Of a stretch of 64,000 nucleotides of DNA, positions 54,313 to 62,260 are shown one piece after another; position 1 is the first letter of the stretch; every line of letters starts with the position of its first letter. The stretch covers positions 62,001 to 126,000 of the forward strand of contig NZ_UAVD01000023.1 of the NCBI RefSeq assembly GCF_900460065.1, in the 5' to 3' direction. Below the pieces are notes generated by a model that saw nothing but the letters and a program-made list of their open reading frames with translations, did not search any database and was not told the DNA's origin. Source of the stretch: Streptomyces griseus. Its GTDB lineage: Bacteria > Actinomycetota > Actinomycetes > Streptomycetales > Streptomycetaceae. Both the position numbers and the translations under genes were made by a program.

Positions 54313-55275
54313 GTGACCTCAGCCCCCCTTGCCGCCCGGCTCCGCGACGTCGCCGGGCCGCTCTTCTTCCCCGTGACCGCGTTCGGCCCGGACGGCGCCG
54401 TCGACCTCGCCGTCTTCCGCGCCCACGTGCGCGCGGGGATCGACGCCGGAGCCGCCGCGGTCTTCGCCTGCTGCGGCACGGGCGAGTTCCACGCGCTGAC
54501 GCCCGAGGAGTTCCGCCTCGCGGTCGGCGCCGCCGTCGAGGAGAGCGCCGGACAGGTCCCCGTCCTCGCCGGGGCCGGCTACGGCACGGCGCTCGCCGTC
54601 CAGTACGCGCGGGCCGCCGAGGAGGCCGGTGCGGACGGGCTCCTCGCCATGCCGCCCTACCTCGTCGTCGCCGACCAGCAGGGGCTGCTGCACCACTACG
54701 CCGCGCTCGCCGCCGCCACCGGCCTGGAGACGATCGTCTACCAGCGCGACAACGCGGTCTTCACCCCCGAGACGGTCGTCGCCCTGGCCCGCACCCCCGG
54801 CGTCATCGGGCTCAAGGACGGCCACGGCGACCTCGACCTCATGCAGCGCATCGTCAGCGCGGTCCGCACCCACCGTCCCGGCGGCGACTTCCTCTACTTC
54901 AACGGACTGCCCACCGCCGAACTCACCGGCCCCGCCTACCGGGGCATCGGCGTCACCCTCTACTCCTCCGCCGTCTTCGCCTTCGCCCCGGACATCGCCC
55001 TCGCCTTCTACCGGGCCCTGGACTCCGGGGACGACGCCCTCGTCGACGGACTGCTCGACCACTTCTACCGGCCGCTCGTCGAACTGCGCGCCCAGGGCCG
55101 CGGATACGCCGTCTCCCTGGTCAAGGCCGGTGTCCGGCTCCAGGGCCTGGACGTCGGCGAGGTGCGCACCCCGCTCACCGAACCGACCGCCGCGCACGTC
55201 AAGGACCTCATCGAGATCATCGCGAGCGGCCGCGCCCTGCTGGCGGAGCACGCCGCGGCGGGAGGCGGCGCGTGA
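54313..55275 (+). CDS. kdgD: 5-Dehydro-4-deoxyglucarate dehydratase
   Basis: The enzyme converts 5-keto-4-deoxyglucarate to 2-oxoglutarate semialdehyde with loss of water and CO2. The 320-residue DapA-superfamily barrel has LFFPVTAFGPDG (typical KdgD N-terminus), CCGTGEFHAL, TIVYQRDNA and the Schiff-base Lys in GLKDGHGD near residue 167. GTG at 54313 follows AGGGAG by 5 nt. The next gene overlaps it by 4 nt. The product is the substrate of the aldehyde dehydrogenase at 62261. Confidence 0.9.
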   Translation: MTSAPLAARLRDVAGPLFFPVTAFGPDGAVDLAVFRAHVRAGIDAGAAAVFACCGTGEFHALTPEEFRLAVGAAVEESAGQVPVLAGAGYGTALAVQYARAAEEAGADGLLAMPPYLVVADQQGLLHHYAALAAATGLETIVYQRDNAVFTPETVVALARTPGVIGLKDGHGDLDLMQRIVSAVRTHRPGGDFLYFNGLPTAELTGPAYRGIGVTLYSSAVFAFAPDIALAFYRALDSGDDALVDGLLDHFYRPLVELRAQGRGYAVSLVKAGVRLQGLDVGEVRTPLTEPTAAHVKDLIEIIASGRALLAEHAAAGGGA

Positions 55276-56447
55276 AGGCGGGCGCGTTCCTCTACCCGTG
55301 GGACGTCGTCGGGGACCCGGACGCCGCCGCCCGGATCGCCGACCTCGGTGTCCGGCAGGTCACGCTGGCCGCCGCCTACCACTCCACCCGCGCGCTGACC
55401 CCCCGCCACCCCGCCCACCGGGTCGTCACCGCCGAGCACGCCGCCGTCCTCTACCCGCCGGACCCGGACCGCTGGGCGGGGCGGGTCCCGGCCCCGCACC
55501 GCCAGAGCTGGACGGCAGGCGACGACCCGTACGGGGAGGCCGCGGGCGCGCTGGCCGCCGCCGGTCTCCAGGTGCACAGCTGGGTGGTCCTCGCCCACAG
55601 CTCGCGGCTCGGCGCGGAACACCCCGACACCTCGGTGGTCAACGCCTACGGGGACCGCTACCCGTGGGCCCCCTGCATCGCCCGCCCGGCCGTGCGCGCC
55701 TACCTCGTGGACCTCGCGGCGGAGGCCGCCGCCCGGCCCGGCGCCCACGGGACCGAGCTGGAGTCCTGCGGCTGGTACGGCTTCGCCCATCTGCACGCCC
55801 ACGACAAGGTCGCCGGCGTGGGCCTCGGCGAGGCGGCGCAGTACCTGATGTCGCTGTGCTTCTGTTCGGTGTGCCGCGAGGGGTACGGGGAGGAGGGCGC
55901 CGACCCCGGAGACCTGTCCGCCGCCGTACGCCGCGCGCTGGAGCCGGTCTGGTCCGGCGCCGGCTCCCCGGAGTCCGGCCGGGACGGCATCGGGAGGCTG
56001 CTCGGACCCGGGCTCGCGGACGCCACCCTGCGATGGCGCGGCCGGATCGCCCGCGCGTTCCAGGAGGCGGTCGTCGCGGCGGTACGGGACGCGGCCCCGC
56101 CCGGCTTCCAGGTGCTGCTGCACGCCGACCCGGTCCCGTACCGCGCCGGGGCCAACGTCGGCGTCGACGCGGACCACATCCTGGCCGTGGCCGACGGCGT
56201 GGTGCTGCCCTGCACCGGATCCGACGCCGTCCGGGAAGCGGCCCTCGGGCCGTTCGCGGGCCGGGGCGGCGTGCGCGCCGCCAACTTCGGGATCGTCACC
56301 GGGATGGGCGGGAGCCCGCGCACCCTGGAGCGCGACGCGGCCCACGCCGCCTCGCTCGGCGCGGACGAACTGCGCCTGTACCACGCGGGACTGGCCTCGG
56401 GCCCGGATCTGGAGGCGGTCGCCGCGGCGCTCTCACGGCTGGGATGA
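55272..56447 (+). CDS. Unknown barrel-like protein in the sugar-acid cluster
   Basis: The 391-residue protein overlaps kdgD (GTGA). Strand-like segments recur in a TIM-barrel pattern (MKAGAFLYPWDVVGD, VRQVTLAAAYHSTR, LQVHSWVVLAHSS, GTELESCGWYGFAH, GFQVLLHADPVPY, VRAANFGIVTGMGG). A conserved-looking Glu in ELESCGW and the His in YGFAHLHAHDK would suit a glycosidase-like active site, and CFCSVC may bind metal. No signal peptide. I do not recognise a family; the coupling to kdgD suggests it acts on a related sugar acid or oligouronide. Its 3' end overlaps the convergent MFS gene. Confidence 0.82.
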   Translation: MKAGAFLYPWDVVGDPDAAARIADLGVRQVTLAAAYHSTRALTPRHPAHRVVTAEHAAVLYPPDPDRWAGRVPAPHRQSWTAGDDPYGEAAGALAAAGLQVHSWVVLAHSSRLGAEHPDTSVVNAYGDRYPWAPCIARPAVRAYLVDLAAEAAARPGAHGTELESCGWYGFAHLHAHDKVAGVGLGEAAQYLMSLCFCSVCREGYGEEGADPGDLSAAVRRALEPVWSGAGSPESGRDGIGRLLGPGLADATLRWRGRIARAFQEAVVAAVRDAAPPGFQVLLHADPVPYRAGANVGVDADHILAVADGVVLPCTGSDAVREAALGPFAGRGGVRAANFGIVTGMGGSPRTLERDAAHAASLGADELRLYHAGLASGPDLEAVAAALSRLG

Positions 56448-57737
56448 GGGGTCGGCGTCCGCCCCCGCGTCGGCGCCCGCACCCGCGATTCCGGGCGCCC
56501 CGGCTGGTCCGGACTCCTGCGCGGGTCCGGACTCCGGCGGATGGCCGGTGCGGCGACGTGCCGCGCCCGCCACCGGCAGCGCCGCGGCCAGCAGCCCCGC
56601 CACCCCGGCCACCGCTGTCAGCACCCGCACGTCCACCACCGCGACGAGCCCCGCCCCCACCGCCAGGGCCACCGCGTTGGGCGCCGTCAGCAGCGAGCCG
56701 GCCGTCGCCGCCGTCCGCCCCAGCTCCGCGTCCGGCGTCTCCCGCTGCACCGCGGTCATCGTCGCGATCAGCACGCACGGCAGACCGAACCCGATCAGCG
56801 CGCTCGCCGCCATCGCCACCCCGTCGTGCGGCACCGTCCGCGCGCCCACCGCCAGCGCGAACAGCGCCGTCCCCGCCGCCGCGAACACCGGCTCCGGCAG
56901 CCGGCGCAGCAGTGGCCCCGCCAGCAGGCCGACCGCGACGGAACCGGCGCCCTGCACCGCGTACAGGACCCCCGCGTACTCCGGCGCCCGGCCGAGCACG
57001 TCGTCGACGTAGGCGAACGTCACGGCCCCGTTCACCCCGGCCAGCAGCATCGTCGCCGCCCCCGCCGCCACCAGCGGGCGCAGCACGGCCGAGGCGCGTA
57101 TCCGACGCAGCCCGGCGAGGAGGTCACCGCGCCACGCCCCGGCCGGGGGCCGCGGAGCCTCCCGTACCCGGAGCCGGGCGAAGATCAGGGCGGCCAGGGC
57201 GCACGTCGCCGCGTCCAGCAGGGCCACCGCCGGGCCGCCGAACCGCGCGTACAGCCCGGCCCCCGCCAGCGGGGCGACCAGCTTCATGCCCTCGTTGGCC
57301 GTCGTCCGCAGCCCGTTGAAGTCCGCCAGCAGCGAGGCGTGCACGGTCCCCGCGACCAGCGCCGACTCCGCCGCGTCGAGCAGCACGCCGCTCGCCCCGT
57401 AGAGGACCAGCACCACGAAGACCAGCCAGACGGCGCGGCCCGAGTCCACCAGCACCAGCGTGGCCAGCAGGGCGGCCATCGCCAGGTTGACCCGGACCAG
57501 CAGCTTCTTGCGGTCCATCCGGTCCGCGAGCGCGCCGAGCGCGGGCCCGGCCAGCACCGGGGCCCACATCGCGCACACCGTCAGCGCCGCCAGACTGTTC
57601 GACCCCGTCAGCGACTTGACCCAGATCCCCGCCGTGAGCCACATCGCGGACGTACCGAACCCGGAGACGACCACCCCCGCGAGATACCGCCCCGCCGCCG
57701 GGTCCCGCAGGACCCGCACCGCCGCCGGACCGCCCAT
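56433..57737 (-). CDS. Major facilitator superfamily exporter
   Basis: The 434-residue protein has about twelve membrane helices and the MFS loop motif GALADRMDRKKLLVR between helices 2 and 3. The C-terminus is a Pro/Gly/Ala tail. It resembles enterobactin-exporter-type (MFS_3) transporters, so it is more likely an exporter than a sugar-acid importer, despite the neighbourhood. ATG 57737 lacks a clear ribosome binding site. Confidence 0.9.
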   Translation of the reverse strand: MGGPAAVRVLRDPAAGRYLAGVVVSGFGTSAMWLTAGIWVKSLTGSNSLAALTVCAMWAPVLAGPALGALADRMDRKKLLVRVNLAMAALLATLVLVDSGRAVWLVFVVLVLYGASGVLLDAAESALVAGTVHASLLADFNGLRTTANEGMKLVAPLAGAGLYARFGGPAVALLDAATCALAALIFARLRVREAPRPPAGAWRGDLLAGLRRIRASAVLRPLVAAGAATMLLAGVNGAVTFAYVDDVLGRAPEYAGVLYAVQGAGSVAVGLLAGPLLRRLPEPVFAAAGTALFALAVGARTVPHDGVAMAASALIGFGLPCVLIATMTAVQRETPDAELGRTAATAGSLLTAPNAVALAVGAGLVAVVDVRVLTAVAGVAGLLAAALPVAGAARRRTGHPPESGPAQESGPAGAPGIAGAGADAGADADPSSQP

Positions 57738-57929
57738 GCCGCCCCGCCCTCCGCCTCGTGCTCCGCGCCCCGTGCGTGCGGGCCGTGCGGCTCATGCTGC
57801 GGAGTAAGGCGGTGCGGCGGCATCGGGCGGATGCCCTAGGGGTATTGCCCGGTGAGGTGGGGGACGCACCGCGCCCCGGGGAGGGCCGGATCGGGGAGCA
57901 CGTACTCGAACGGGCCCGGGCCGTCGCGC
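57738..57929. other. 192-bp gap with nothing recognised
   Basis: Between the MFS start and the hydrolase stop I see no gene and no strong inverted repeat. It must contain the MFS promoter, which was not identified. Confidence 0.5.
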
Positions 57930-58850
57930 TCAGACCAGCAGCCGGCGGATCTCCTCGGCGAGTTCGGCGGCCGACGTGGTCAGCACCAGGTGATCCGCCT
58001 CGGGCAGGACCACGTGCCGCCCGTGCGGCGACTGCCGGGCCCGGTAGGCGTGCGAGGCGGTCGCCCGCTCCCGGACGGTCCTCGGCATGCCGGGCGACAC
58101 CCGCCCCGCCGACACCACGGTCACCGGCAGCCCCGCCAGGCCCGGCGGGTTCTGCTTCAGGGCCCGCAGGTCGCCCGCCGTGTCCGCCAGTTCGCGGCCC
58201 CGGGTGCGGGTCATGGCGACGGTGTAGCCCTCGGCCCGCATGTCGGCGGCGGCGTCCGGCGGCAGCGCGGCGGTGAGCGCGCGGTAGGCGCGGCCCAGCA
58301 GTCCCAGCCGGGCCAGCACGACCGTCGCCGCCTGTCCGATCCGCTCGGTCCGCCGCACCGAGGGCTGGAACAGCAGCTCGCAGGACTCGTCGGTGGGGTC
58401 GACGAGCACCAGCCCCGCCACCCGGGCGGGCCCCGCGGCAGCCGCCAGCCGCACCAGCGGGCCGCCCCAGCTGTGGCCGACGAGGACGTAGGAGCCACCG
58501 GGTTCGACGCGGTCGAGGTGGTCGAGCAGATCACCGAGGTCGTCGGCGAGCGCGGCGAGTCGGCGCGAGGCCCCGGCCGGGGCGGCCGGGCTGCGCCCCA
58601 GCCCGCTGCGGTCGTACACCACGGTCGGCGCGACGTCGGCCAGCGCGGCCTGGACTCCGGCCCAGTAGGAGCGGCCGGCGGCGAGCCCGCCCTCGAAGAC
58701 CACGGTGGGCCGCCCGGCCGTCCCGGCGGGACCCGGCAGCCGCTGGTAGTACAGCTCGCGCCCGTCGCGGGTGCGGGCCCGGGCCGCCTCGCCCTGGCTG
58801 TGTCCGGGGCCGACGGCGTCGGCCCCCGTCCCGTGCTTCGCCGAACCCAT
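57930..58850 (-). CDS. Alpha/beta hydrolase
   Basis: The 306-residue protein has the alpha/beta-hydrolase core with LVGHSWGG (nucleophile Ser in GHSWG near residue 125), YDRSGLGRSP and a C-terminal HVVLPEADHLVL with the catalytic His. A lid region lies between. No signal peptide. The substrate cannot be predicted. An iron-box-like sequence lies 70 nt upstream. Confidence 0.9.
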   Translation of the reverse strand: MGSAKHGTGADAVGPGHSQGEAARARTRDGRELYYQRLPGPAGTAGRPTVVFEGGLAAGRSYWAGVQAALADVAPTVVYDRSGLGRSPAAPAGASRRLAALADDLGDLLDHLDRVEPGGSYVLVGHSWGGPLVRLAAAAGPARVAGLVLVDPTDESCELLFQPSVRRTERIGQAATVVLARLGLLGRAYRALTAALPPDAAADMRAEGYTVAMTRTRGRELADTAGDLRALKQNPPGLAGLPVTVVSAGRVSPGMPRTVRERATASHAYRARQSPHGRHVVLPEADHLVLTTSAAELAEEIRRLLV

Positions 58851-58919
58851 CCCCGTACCTCCAGCCCGCCCGCACGCACGCCCGACCCCCGGCGCTCCGG
58901 GACCGTCCGGAGCGCCGAG

Positions 58920-58945
58920 TAAGGGAAGGGTAACCTAAGTTAGGT
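58920..58945. promoter_or_regulatory. Iron-box-like site upstream of the alpha/beta hydrolase
   Basis: 58920-58938 matches 15 of 19 positions of the DtxR/IdeR/DmdR box as I recall it (TTAGGTTAGGCTAACCTAA). An overlapping perfect palindrome ACCTAA-G-TTAGGT lies at 58933-58945. It lies 27 nt beyond the end of the PBP gene and 70 nt before the hydrolase start. Confidence 0.45.
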
Positions 58946-58972
58946 CGGGTGGGTGTGCCCGGGAAGGAGCGC

Positions 58973-60424
58973 TCACCGCTCCAGCGCCGCCCGCATCGTC
59001 TTCTGCGCGATCGGTGCGGCCAGCCCGTTGCCGCTGATCTCGGAGCGCGCCGCCCCCGAGTCCTCGACGATCACCGCGACGGCGACCTCCTTGCCGCTGT
59101 CGCGGTCCTTCGCGTACGAGGTGAACCAGGCGTACGGGGTGTTGCTGTTGTCCACGCCGTGCTGCGCGGTGCCCGTCTTGCCGCCCACCTCGGCCCCGGG
59201 GATCCGGGCGTTGGTGCCGGTGCCCTCCTCGACGACTGTCACCATCGCACTGCGCAACTGCTCGGCGGTCGACTCCCTCACCACCCGCTCGGTGTCGCCG
59301 TCGGCGGTCTCCTCCAGCACCGTGCCGTCCCCGTCGGTCACCTGGGAGACCATGTGCGGCGCGGCCAGCTCACCGCCGTTGGCGAGGGCCGCGGTGACCA
59401 TCGCCATCTGGAGCGGGGTCGCCGTGACCTCGAACTGGCCGATCCCCGTCAGCGCCGTCTGGGCCTTGTCCATACCGGTCGGGTAGACGCTCTCCGCCGC
59501 CCGCACCGGAACGTCCAGCTTCTCGGTGTCGAAACCGAAGGCGTCCGCCATCTTCTTGACCTCGTCCTGGCCGAGGTCGGCGGCGGCCTTCGCGAAGACG
59601 TTGTTGCAGGAGTACCGGAGCGCGGTGCGCAGGGTCGCGTTCTCGCAGGGGGCGGAGGCGTTCTCGTTGGGGAGCACGGTGCTGGTGCCGGGCAGGGTGT
59701 ACGGGTCGGGGCTGTCGGTGCGCTCGTCGACCGAGCCGTACAGCCCGTTCTCCAGCGCGGCGGCCGCGACCACCAGCTTGAACGTCGAACCCGGCGGCAG
59801 CGGCTGCCGCATCGCCCGGTTGACCAGCGGCTTGTCCGGATCGTCCAGCAGGGCCTGCCAGGCGTCCTGGTCCGTCGTCCCACTGATCTTCGAGGGGTCG
59901 TACGAGGGGGTGGAGACCATGCCGAGGATCCGGCCGGTCCCGGGGTCGATGGCCACCGCCGCGCCCTTGGCGTCGCCGAGAGCCCCGTAGGCCGCCTTCT
60001 GGACGTCCGGGTCGATCGTCGTCAGCACATTCCCGGGGTCGGCCTGCCCGCCGGTGAGCAGGTCCTTCGGGTTCTTCAGCCGGTCGTCCGTGCCGTCCAG
60101 GACATCGCCGTAGATGCCTTCGAGCTGGTTCGCCCCGTACGCCTGCGAGCTGTAGCCGGTGACCGGCGCGTACAGCTCGCCCTGGGTGTAGGTGCGCTTG
60201 TACCGGAGGTCGCCGCCACTGGTCCCCTTCGATCCGGTGACCGGCGAACCGGCCACGATGATGTCCCCGAGCGGCTGCGCGTACTGCGCGATGGTGTTCC
60301 GCCGGTTGTGCTCGTCGTCTGCGAGCGCCTTGGCCTGGTAGCCCTGCACCCACGTCGCCCGCACCAGCAGGGCGAGCACCATGAGCAGACAGAAGACCGA
60401 AGCGCGCCTGATTGTCTTGTTCAT
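58973..60424 (-). CDS. Class B penicillin-binding protein (PbpA/PBP2-like transpeptidase)
   Basis: The 483-residue protein has one N-terminal membrane anchor (residues about 8-25), a PBP dimerisation region and a transpeptidase domain with all three motifs: PPGSTFK (Ser near 211), YSCNN (SxN near 270) and KTGTAQ near 415. It cross-links peptidoglycan outside the membrane. ATG 60424 gives the usual MNKTIRRASVF start; the frame is open to 60481. Streptomyces carry several such PBPs, mostly SEDS-linked, but no ftsW/rodA gene is adjacent. Confidence 0.93.
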   Translation of the reverse strand: MNKTIRRASVFCLLMVLALLVRATWVQGYQAKALADDEHNRRNTIAQYAQPLGDIIVAGSPVTGSKGTSGGDLRYKRTYTQGELYAPVTGYSSQAYGANQLEGIYGDVLDGTDDRLKNPKDLLTGGQADPGNVLTTIDPDVQKAAYGALGDAKGAAVAIDPGTGRILGMVSTPSYDPSKISGTTDQDAWQALLDDPDKPLVNRAMRQPLPPGSTFKLVVAAAALENGLYGSVDERTDSPDPYTLPGTSTVLPNENASAPCENATLRTALRYSCNNVFAKAAADLGQDEVKKMADAFGFDTEKLDVPVRAAESVYPTGMDKAQTALTGIGQFEVTATPLQMAMVTAALANGGELAAPHMVSQVTDGDGTVLEETADGDTERVVRESTAEQLRSAMVTVVEEGTGTNARIPGAEVGGKTGTAQHGVDNSNTPYAWFTSYAKDRDSGKEVAVAVIVEDSGAARSEISGNGLAAPIAQKTMRAALER

Positions 60425-60488
60425 CCCGCTGGAGGGACGAGCGGGCGCGCTCCGGTCGTTCCCGGCCGTGCCCCTTCTCACTGATTTC

Positions 60489-60785
60489 TCAGGTGGCCGG
60501 GCGGGCCCGGAGCCCGGCCGGCGGCTCAGCCCGGGGTGACCAACCGGCCTCGTACGCCACGATGACCGCCTGGGTGCGGTCCCGGGCGCCGGTCTTCGCC
60601 AGGACCGCCGCCACGTGCGTCTTCGCCGTCGCCGGGCCCACCTGCAGCCGGCCCGCGATCTCCGCGTCGGTCAGCCCCGCCGCCATCAGCCGCAGCACGT
60701 CCGCCTCCCGCCCGGTCAGCCCCGCCACCCACGCCGGAGCCCCGGCCGTCCGCCGTCCTGCCCGGCGACGATCCGTCTCCGCCAC
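60489..60785 (-). CDS. Orphan LuxR-type HTH protein (truncated response regulator?)
   Basis: The 98-residue protein is almost entirely a LuxR/NarL HTH: LTGREADVLRLMAAGLTDAEIAGRL and TAKTHVAAVLAKTGARDRTQAVI, each seen in full. The receiver domain of about 120 residues that normally precedes it is absent and no remnant lies upstream, where a GNAT gene ends 18 nt away. It is either a truncated response regulator or a stand-alone GerE-like regulator. GTG at 60785 has no strong ribosome binding site. Confidence 0.75.
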   Translation of the reverse strand: MAETDRRRAGRRTAGAPAWVAGLTGREADVLRLMAAGLTDAEIAGRLQVGPATAKTHVAAVLAKTGARDRTQAVIVAYEAGWSPRAEPPAGLRARPAT

Positions 60786-60803
60786 ACGGGGGAGGGGCCC
60801 GCC

Positions 60804-61280
60804 TCAGCCGTCCAGAGTGACCAGGACCTCGTCGATCTCCTCGCCCCGCGCCCGGGCGAATCCGCGGTCCTTGCCGGTCACCGCGAAGCCGCACTTCTCC
60901 AGCACCCGGCGCGAGCCGAGGTTGTCGGCCGCCGCCCGCGCGTGCAGCGGGCGCGTGGGCGTCTCGTCGAGGTAGGCCCGCAGGGCGGCCGTCGCCAGTC
61001 CCCGGCCCCAGTGCGCGCGGCCGATCCAGTAGGTGACCTGGCGGTCGCCGGGGTCCCCGTACTCCCCGACGTGGCCCACCACCGCGCCGTCGGCCAGCAC
61101 CGTGCGCATCACCACCCGGGACCCCGACCGGATCCGCGCCCAGTGGGCGTCGAACGCGGCCCGGTCGGTGGGGTCCTCGGCGGTGAACGCGGCGACGCGG
61201 GTCGCCTCGGGGTCGCTCATCCAGGCGAAGAACAGCGGCAGGTCCCCGTCCTCGACCGGGCGCAGGACGACATCGGCCAT
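60804..61280 (-). CDS. GNAT-family N-acetyltransferase
   Basis: The 158-residue protein starts MADVVLRPVEDGDLPLFFAWM and has the acetyl-CoA-binding IGRAHWGRGLATAALRAYL and the NLGSRRVLEKCGF motif of RimJ/RimL-like GNATs. The substrate is unknown. ATG at 61280 follows GGAG by 6 nt and overlaps the IclR gene stop by 1 nt (TGATG), so the two are co-translated. Confidence 0.92.
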   Translation of the reverse strand: MADVVLRPVEDGDLPLFFAWMSDPEATRVAAFTAEDPTDRAAFDAHWARIRSGSRVVMRTVLADGAVVGHVGEYGDPGDRQVTYWIGRAHWGRGLATAALRAYLDETPTRPLHARAAADNLGSRRVLEKCGFAVTGKDRGFARARGEEIDEVLVTLDG

Positions 61281-62050
61281 CAGAGTCTCCGGGTCGCGAG
61301 GGTCAGCCGGTCCCGCGCGTCGAACAGGGCGTCCTTCACCAGCTGTTCGTGGCCGGGGGTGAGCCGGGCGACCGGCACCGAGCAGCTGATCGCGTCGCGC
61401 GCGGGCGTCCGGTAGGGGATCGCCACGCCGAAGCAGCGCAGACCGACGGTGTTCTCCTCGCGGTCCACCGCGAAACCCTGCTCGCGGACCAGTCGCAACT
61501 CCTCGATGAGCCTCTCGCGGTCCGTGATGGTGTGCTCGGTCAGCGCCGGCAGCGACTCGGGCAGCATCTTGCGGACCTGCTCGTCGCTGTGGGTCGCCAG
61601 CAGCGCCTTGCCGAGCGAGGTGGAGTGCGCGGGCAGCCGGCGGCCGACCCGGGTGAAGGGGCGCAGATAGTGCTGGGACTGCCGGGTGGCGAGGTAGACC
61701 ACGTTCGTCCCGTCGAGGCGGGCCAGGTGGATGGTCTCCGTGGTGTCGTCGGACAGCCGGTCCAGGGTGGGCCTGGCGGCGGCCACGACCTCGTCGCCGT
61801 CGATGTAGGAGGTGCCGACCAGCAGGGCGCGGACGCCGATCCCGTACCGGGTGCCCGTGGCGTCCGTCTCCACCCAGCCCAGCTCCACCAGGGTGCGCAG
61901 CAGCATGTAGAGACTCGACTTGGGATAGCCGACGGCCTCCTGGACGGCGGCCAGCGAGTGCATGCCGGGCCGCCCCGCGAAGTATTCGAGGAGCTCCACG
62001 GTCCGTACCGCGGACTTGACCTGTGCCCCACCGGACTCGGCGACCGACAT
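61280..62050 (-). CDS. IclR-family transcriptional regulator
   Basis: The 256-residue protein has an N-terminal winged HTH (SLAAVQEAVGYPKSSLYMLL) and the IclR effector domain (HSTSLGKALLATHSDEQV, GFAVDREENTVGLRCFGVAI). ATG at 62050 follows GGGGG by about 8 nt; the frame is open to 62161. It diverges from the aldehyde dehydrogenase gene across about 210 bp with GTTCAG repeats, so it likely represses that gene and the sugar-acid pathway. Confidence 0.93.
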   Translation of the reverse strand: MSVAESGGAQVKSAVRTVELLEYFAGRPGMHSLAAVQEAVGYPKSSLYMLLRTLVELGWVETDATGTRYGIGVRALLVGTSYIDGDEVVAAARPTLDRLSDDTTETIHLARLDGTNVVYLATRQSQHYLRPFTRVGRRLPAHSTSLGKALLATHSDEQVRKMLPESLPALTEHTITDRERLIEELRLVREQGFAVDREENTVGLRCFGVAIPYRTPARDAISCSVPVARLTPGHEQLVKDALFDARDRLTLATRRL

Positions 62051-62160
62051 CGCCCACGCCCCCTTCTCCAGCTCATCGACTTCTCGTCCGCGTCGGCGTC
62101 CGAAAAGCCGCCACACGATTGCCAACACGGAACGCCCGGAAATAGAGTCCAGGACATTCA

Positions 62161-62192
62161 CGTTCAGGAACTCCGTTCAGAATACCGAACAC
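62161..62192. promoter_or_regulatory. IclR-type operator candidates
   Basis: CGTTCAG occurs at 62161-62167 and 62174-62180, 13 bp apart. GTTC-N8-GAAC (62175-62190) is a partial palindrome pairing at 6 of 8 positions. It lies between the IclR and aldehyde dehydrogenase starts and shares its core with the kdgD upstream site. Confidence 0.5.
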
Positions 62193-62260
62193 TCGCCGAC
62201 GTGCGGCCGAAGCCGCCCGGAAGTCGGCGGCGGACGGTCGCACCACGGGAGGTAATCACG

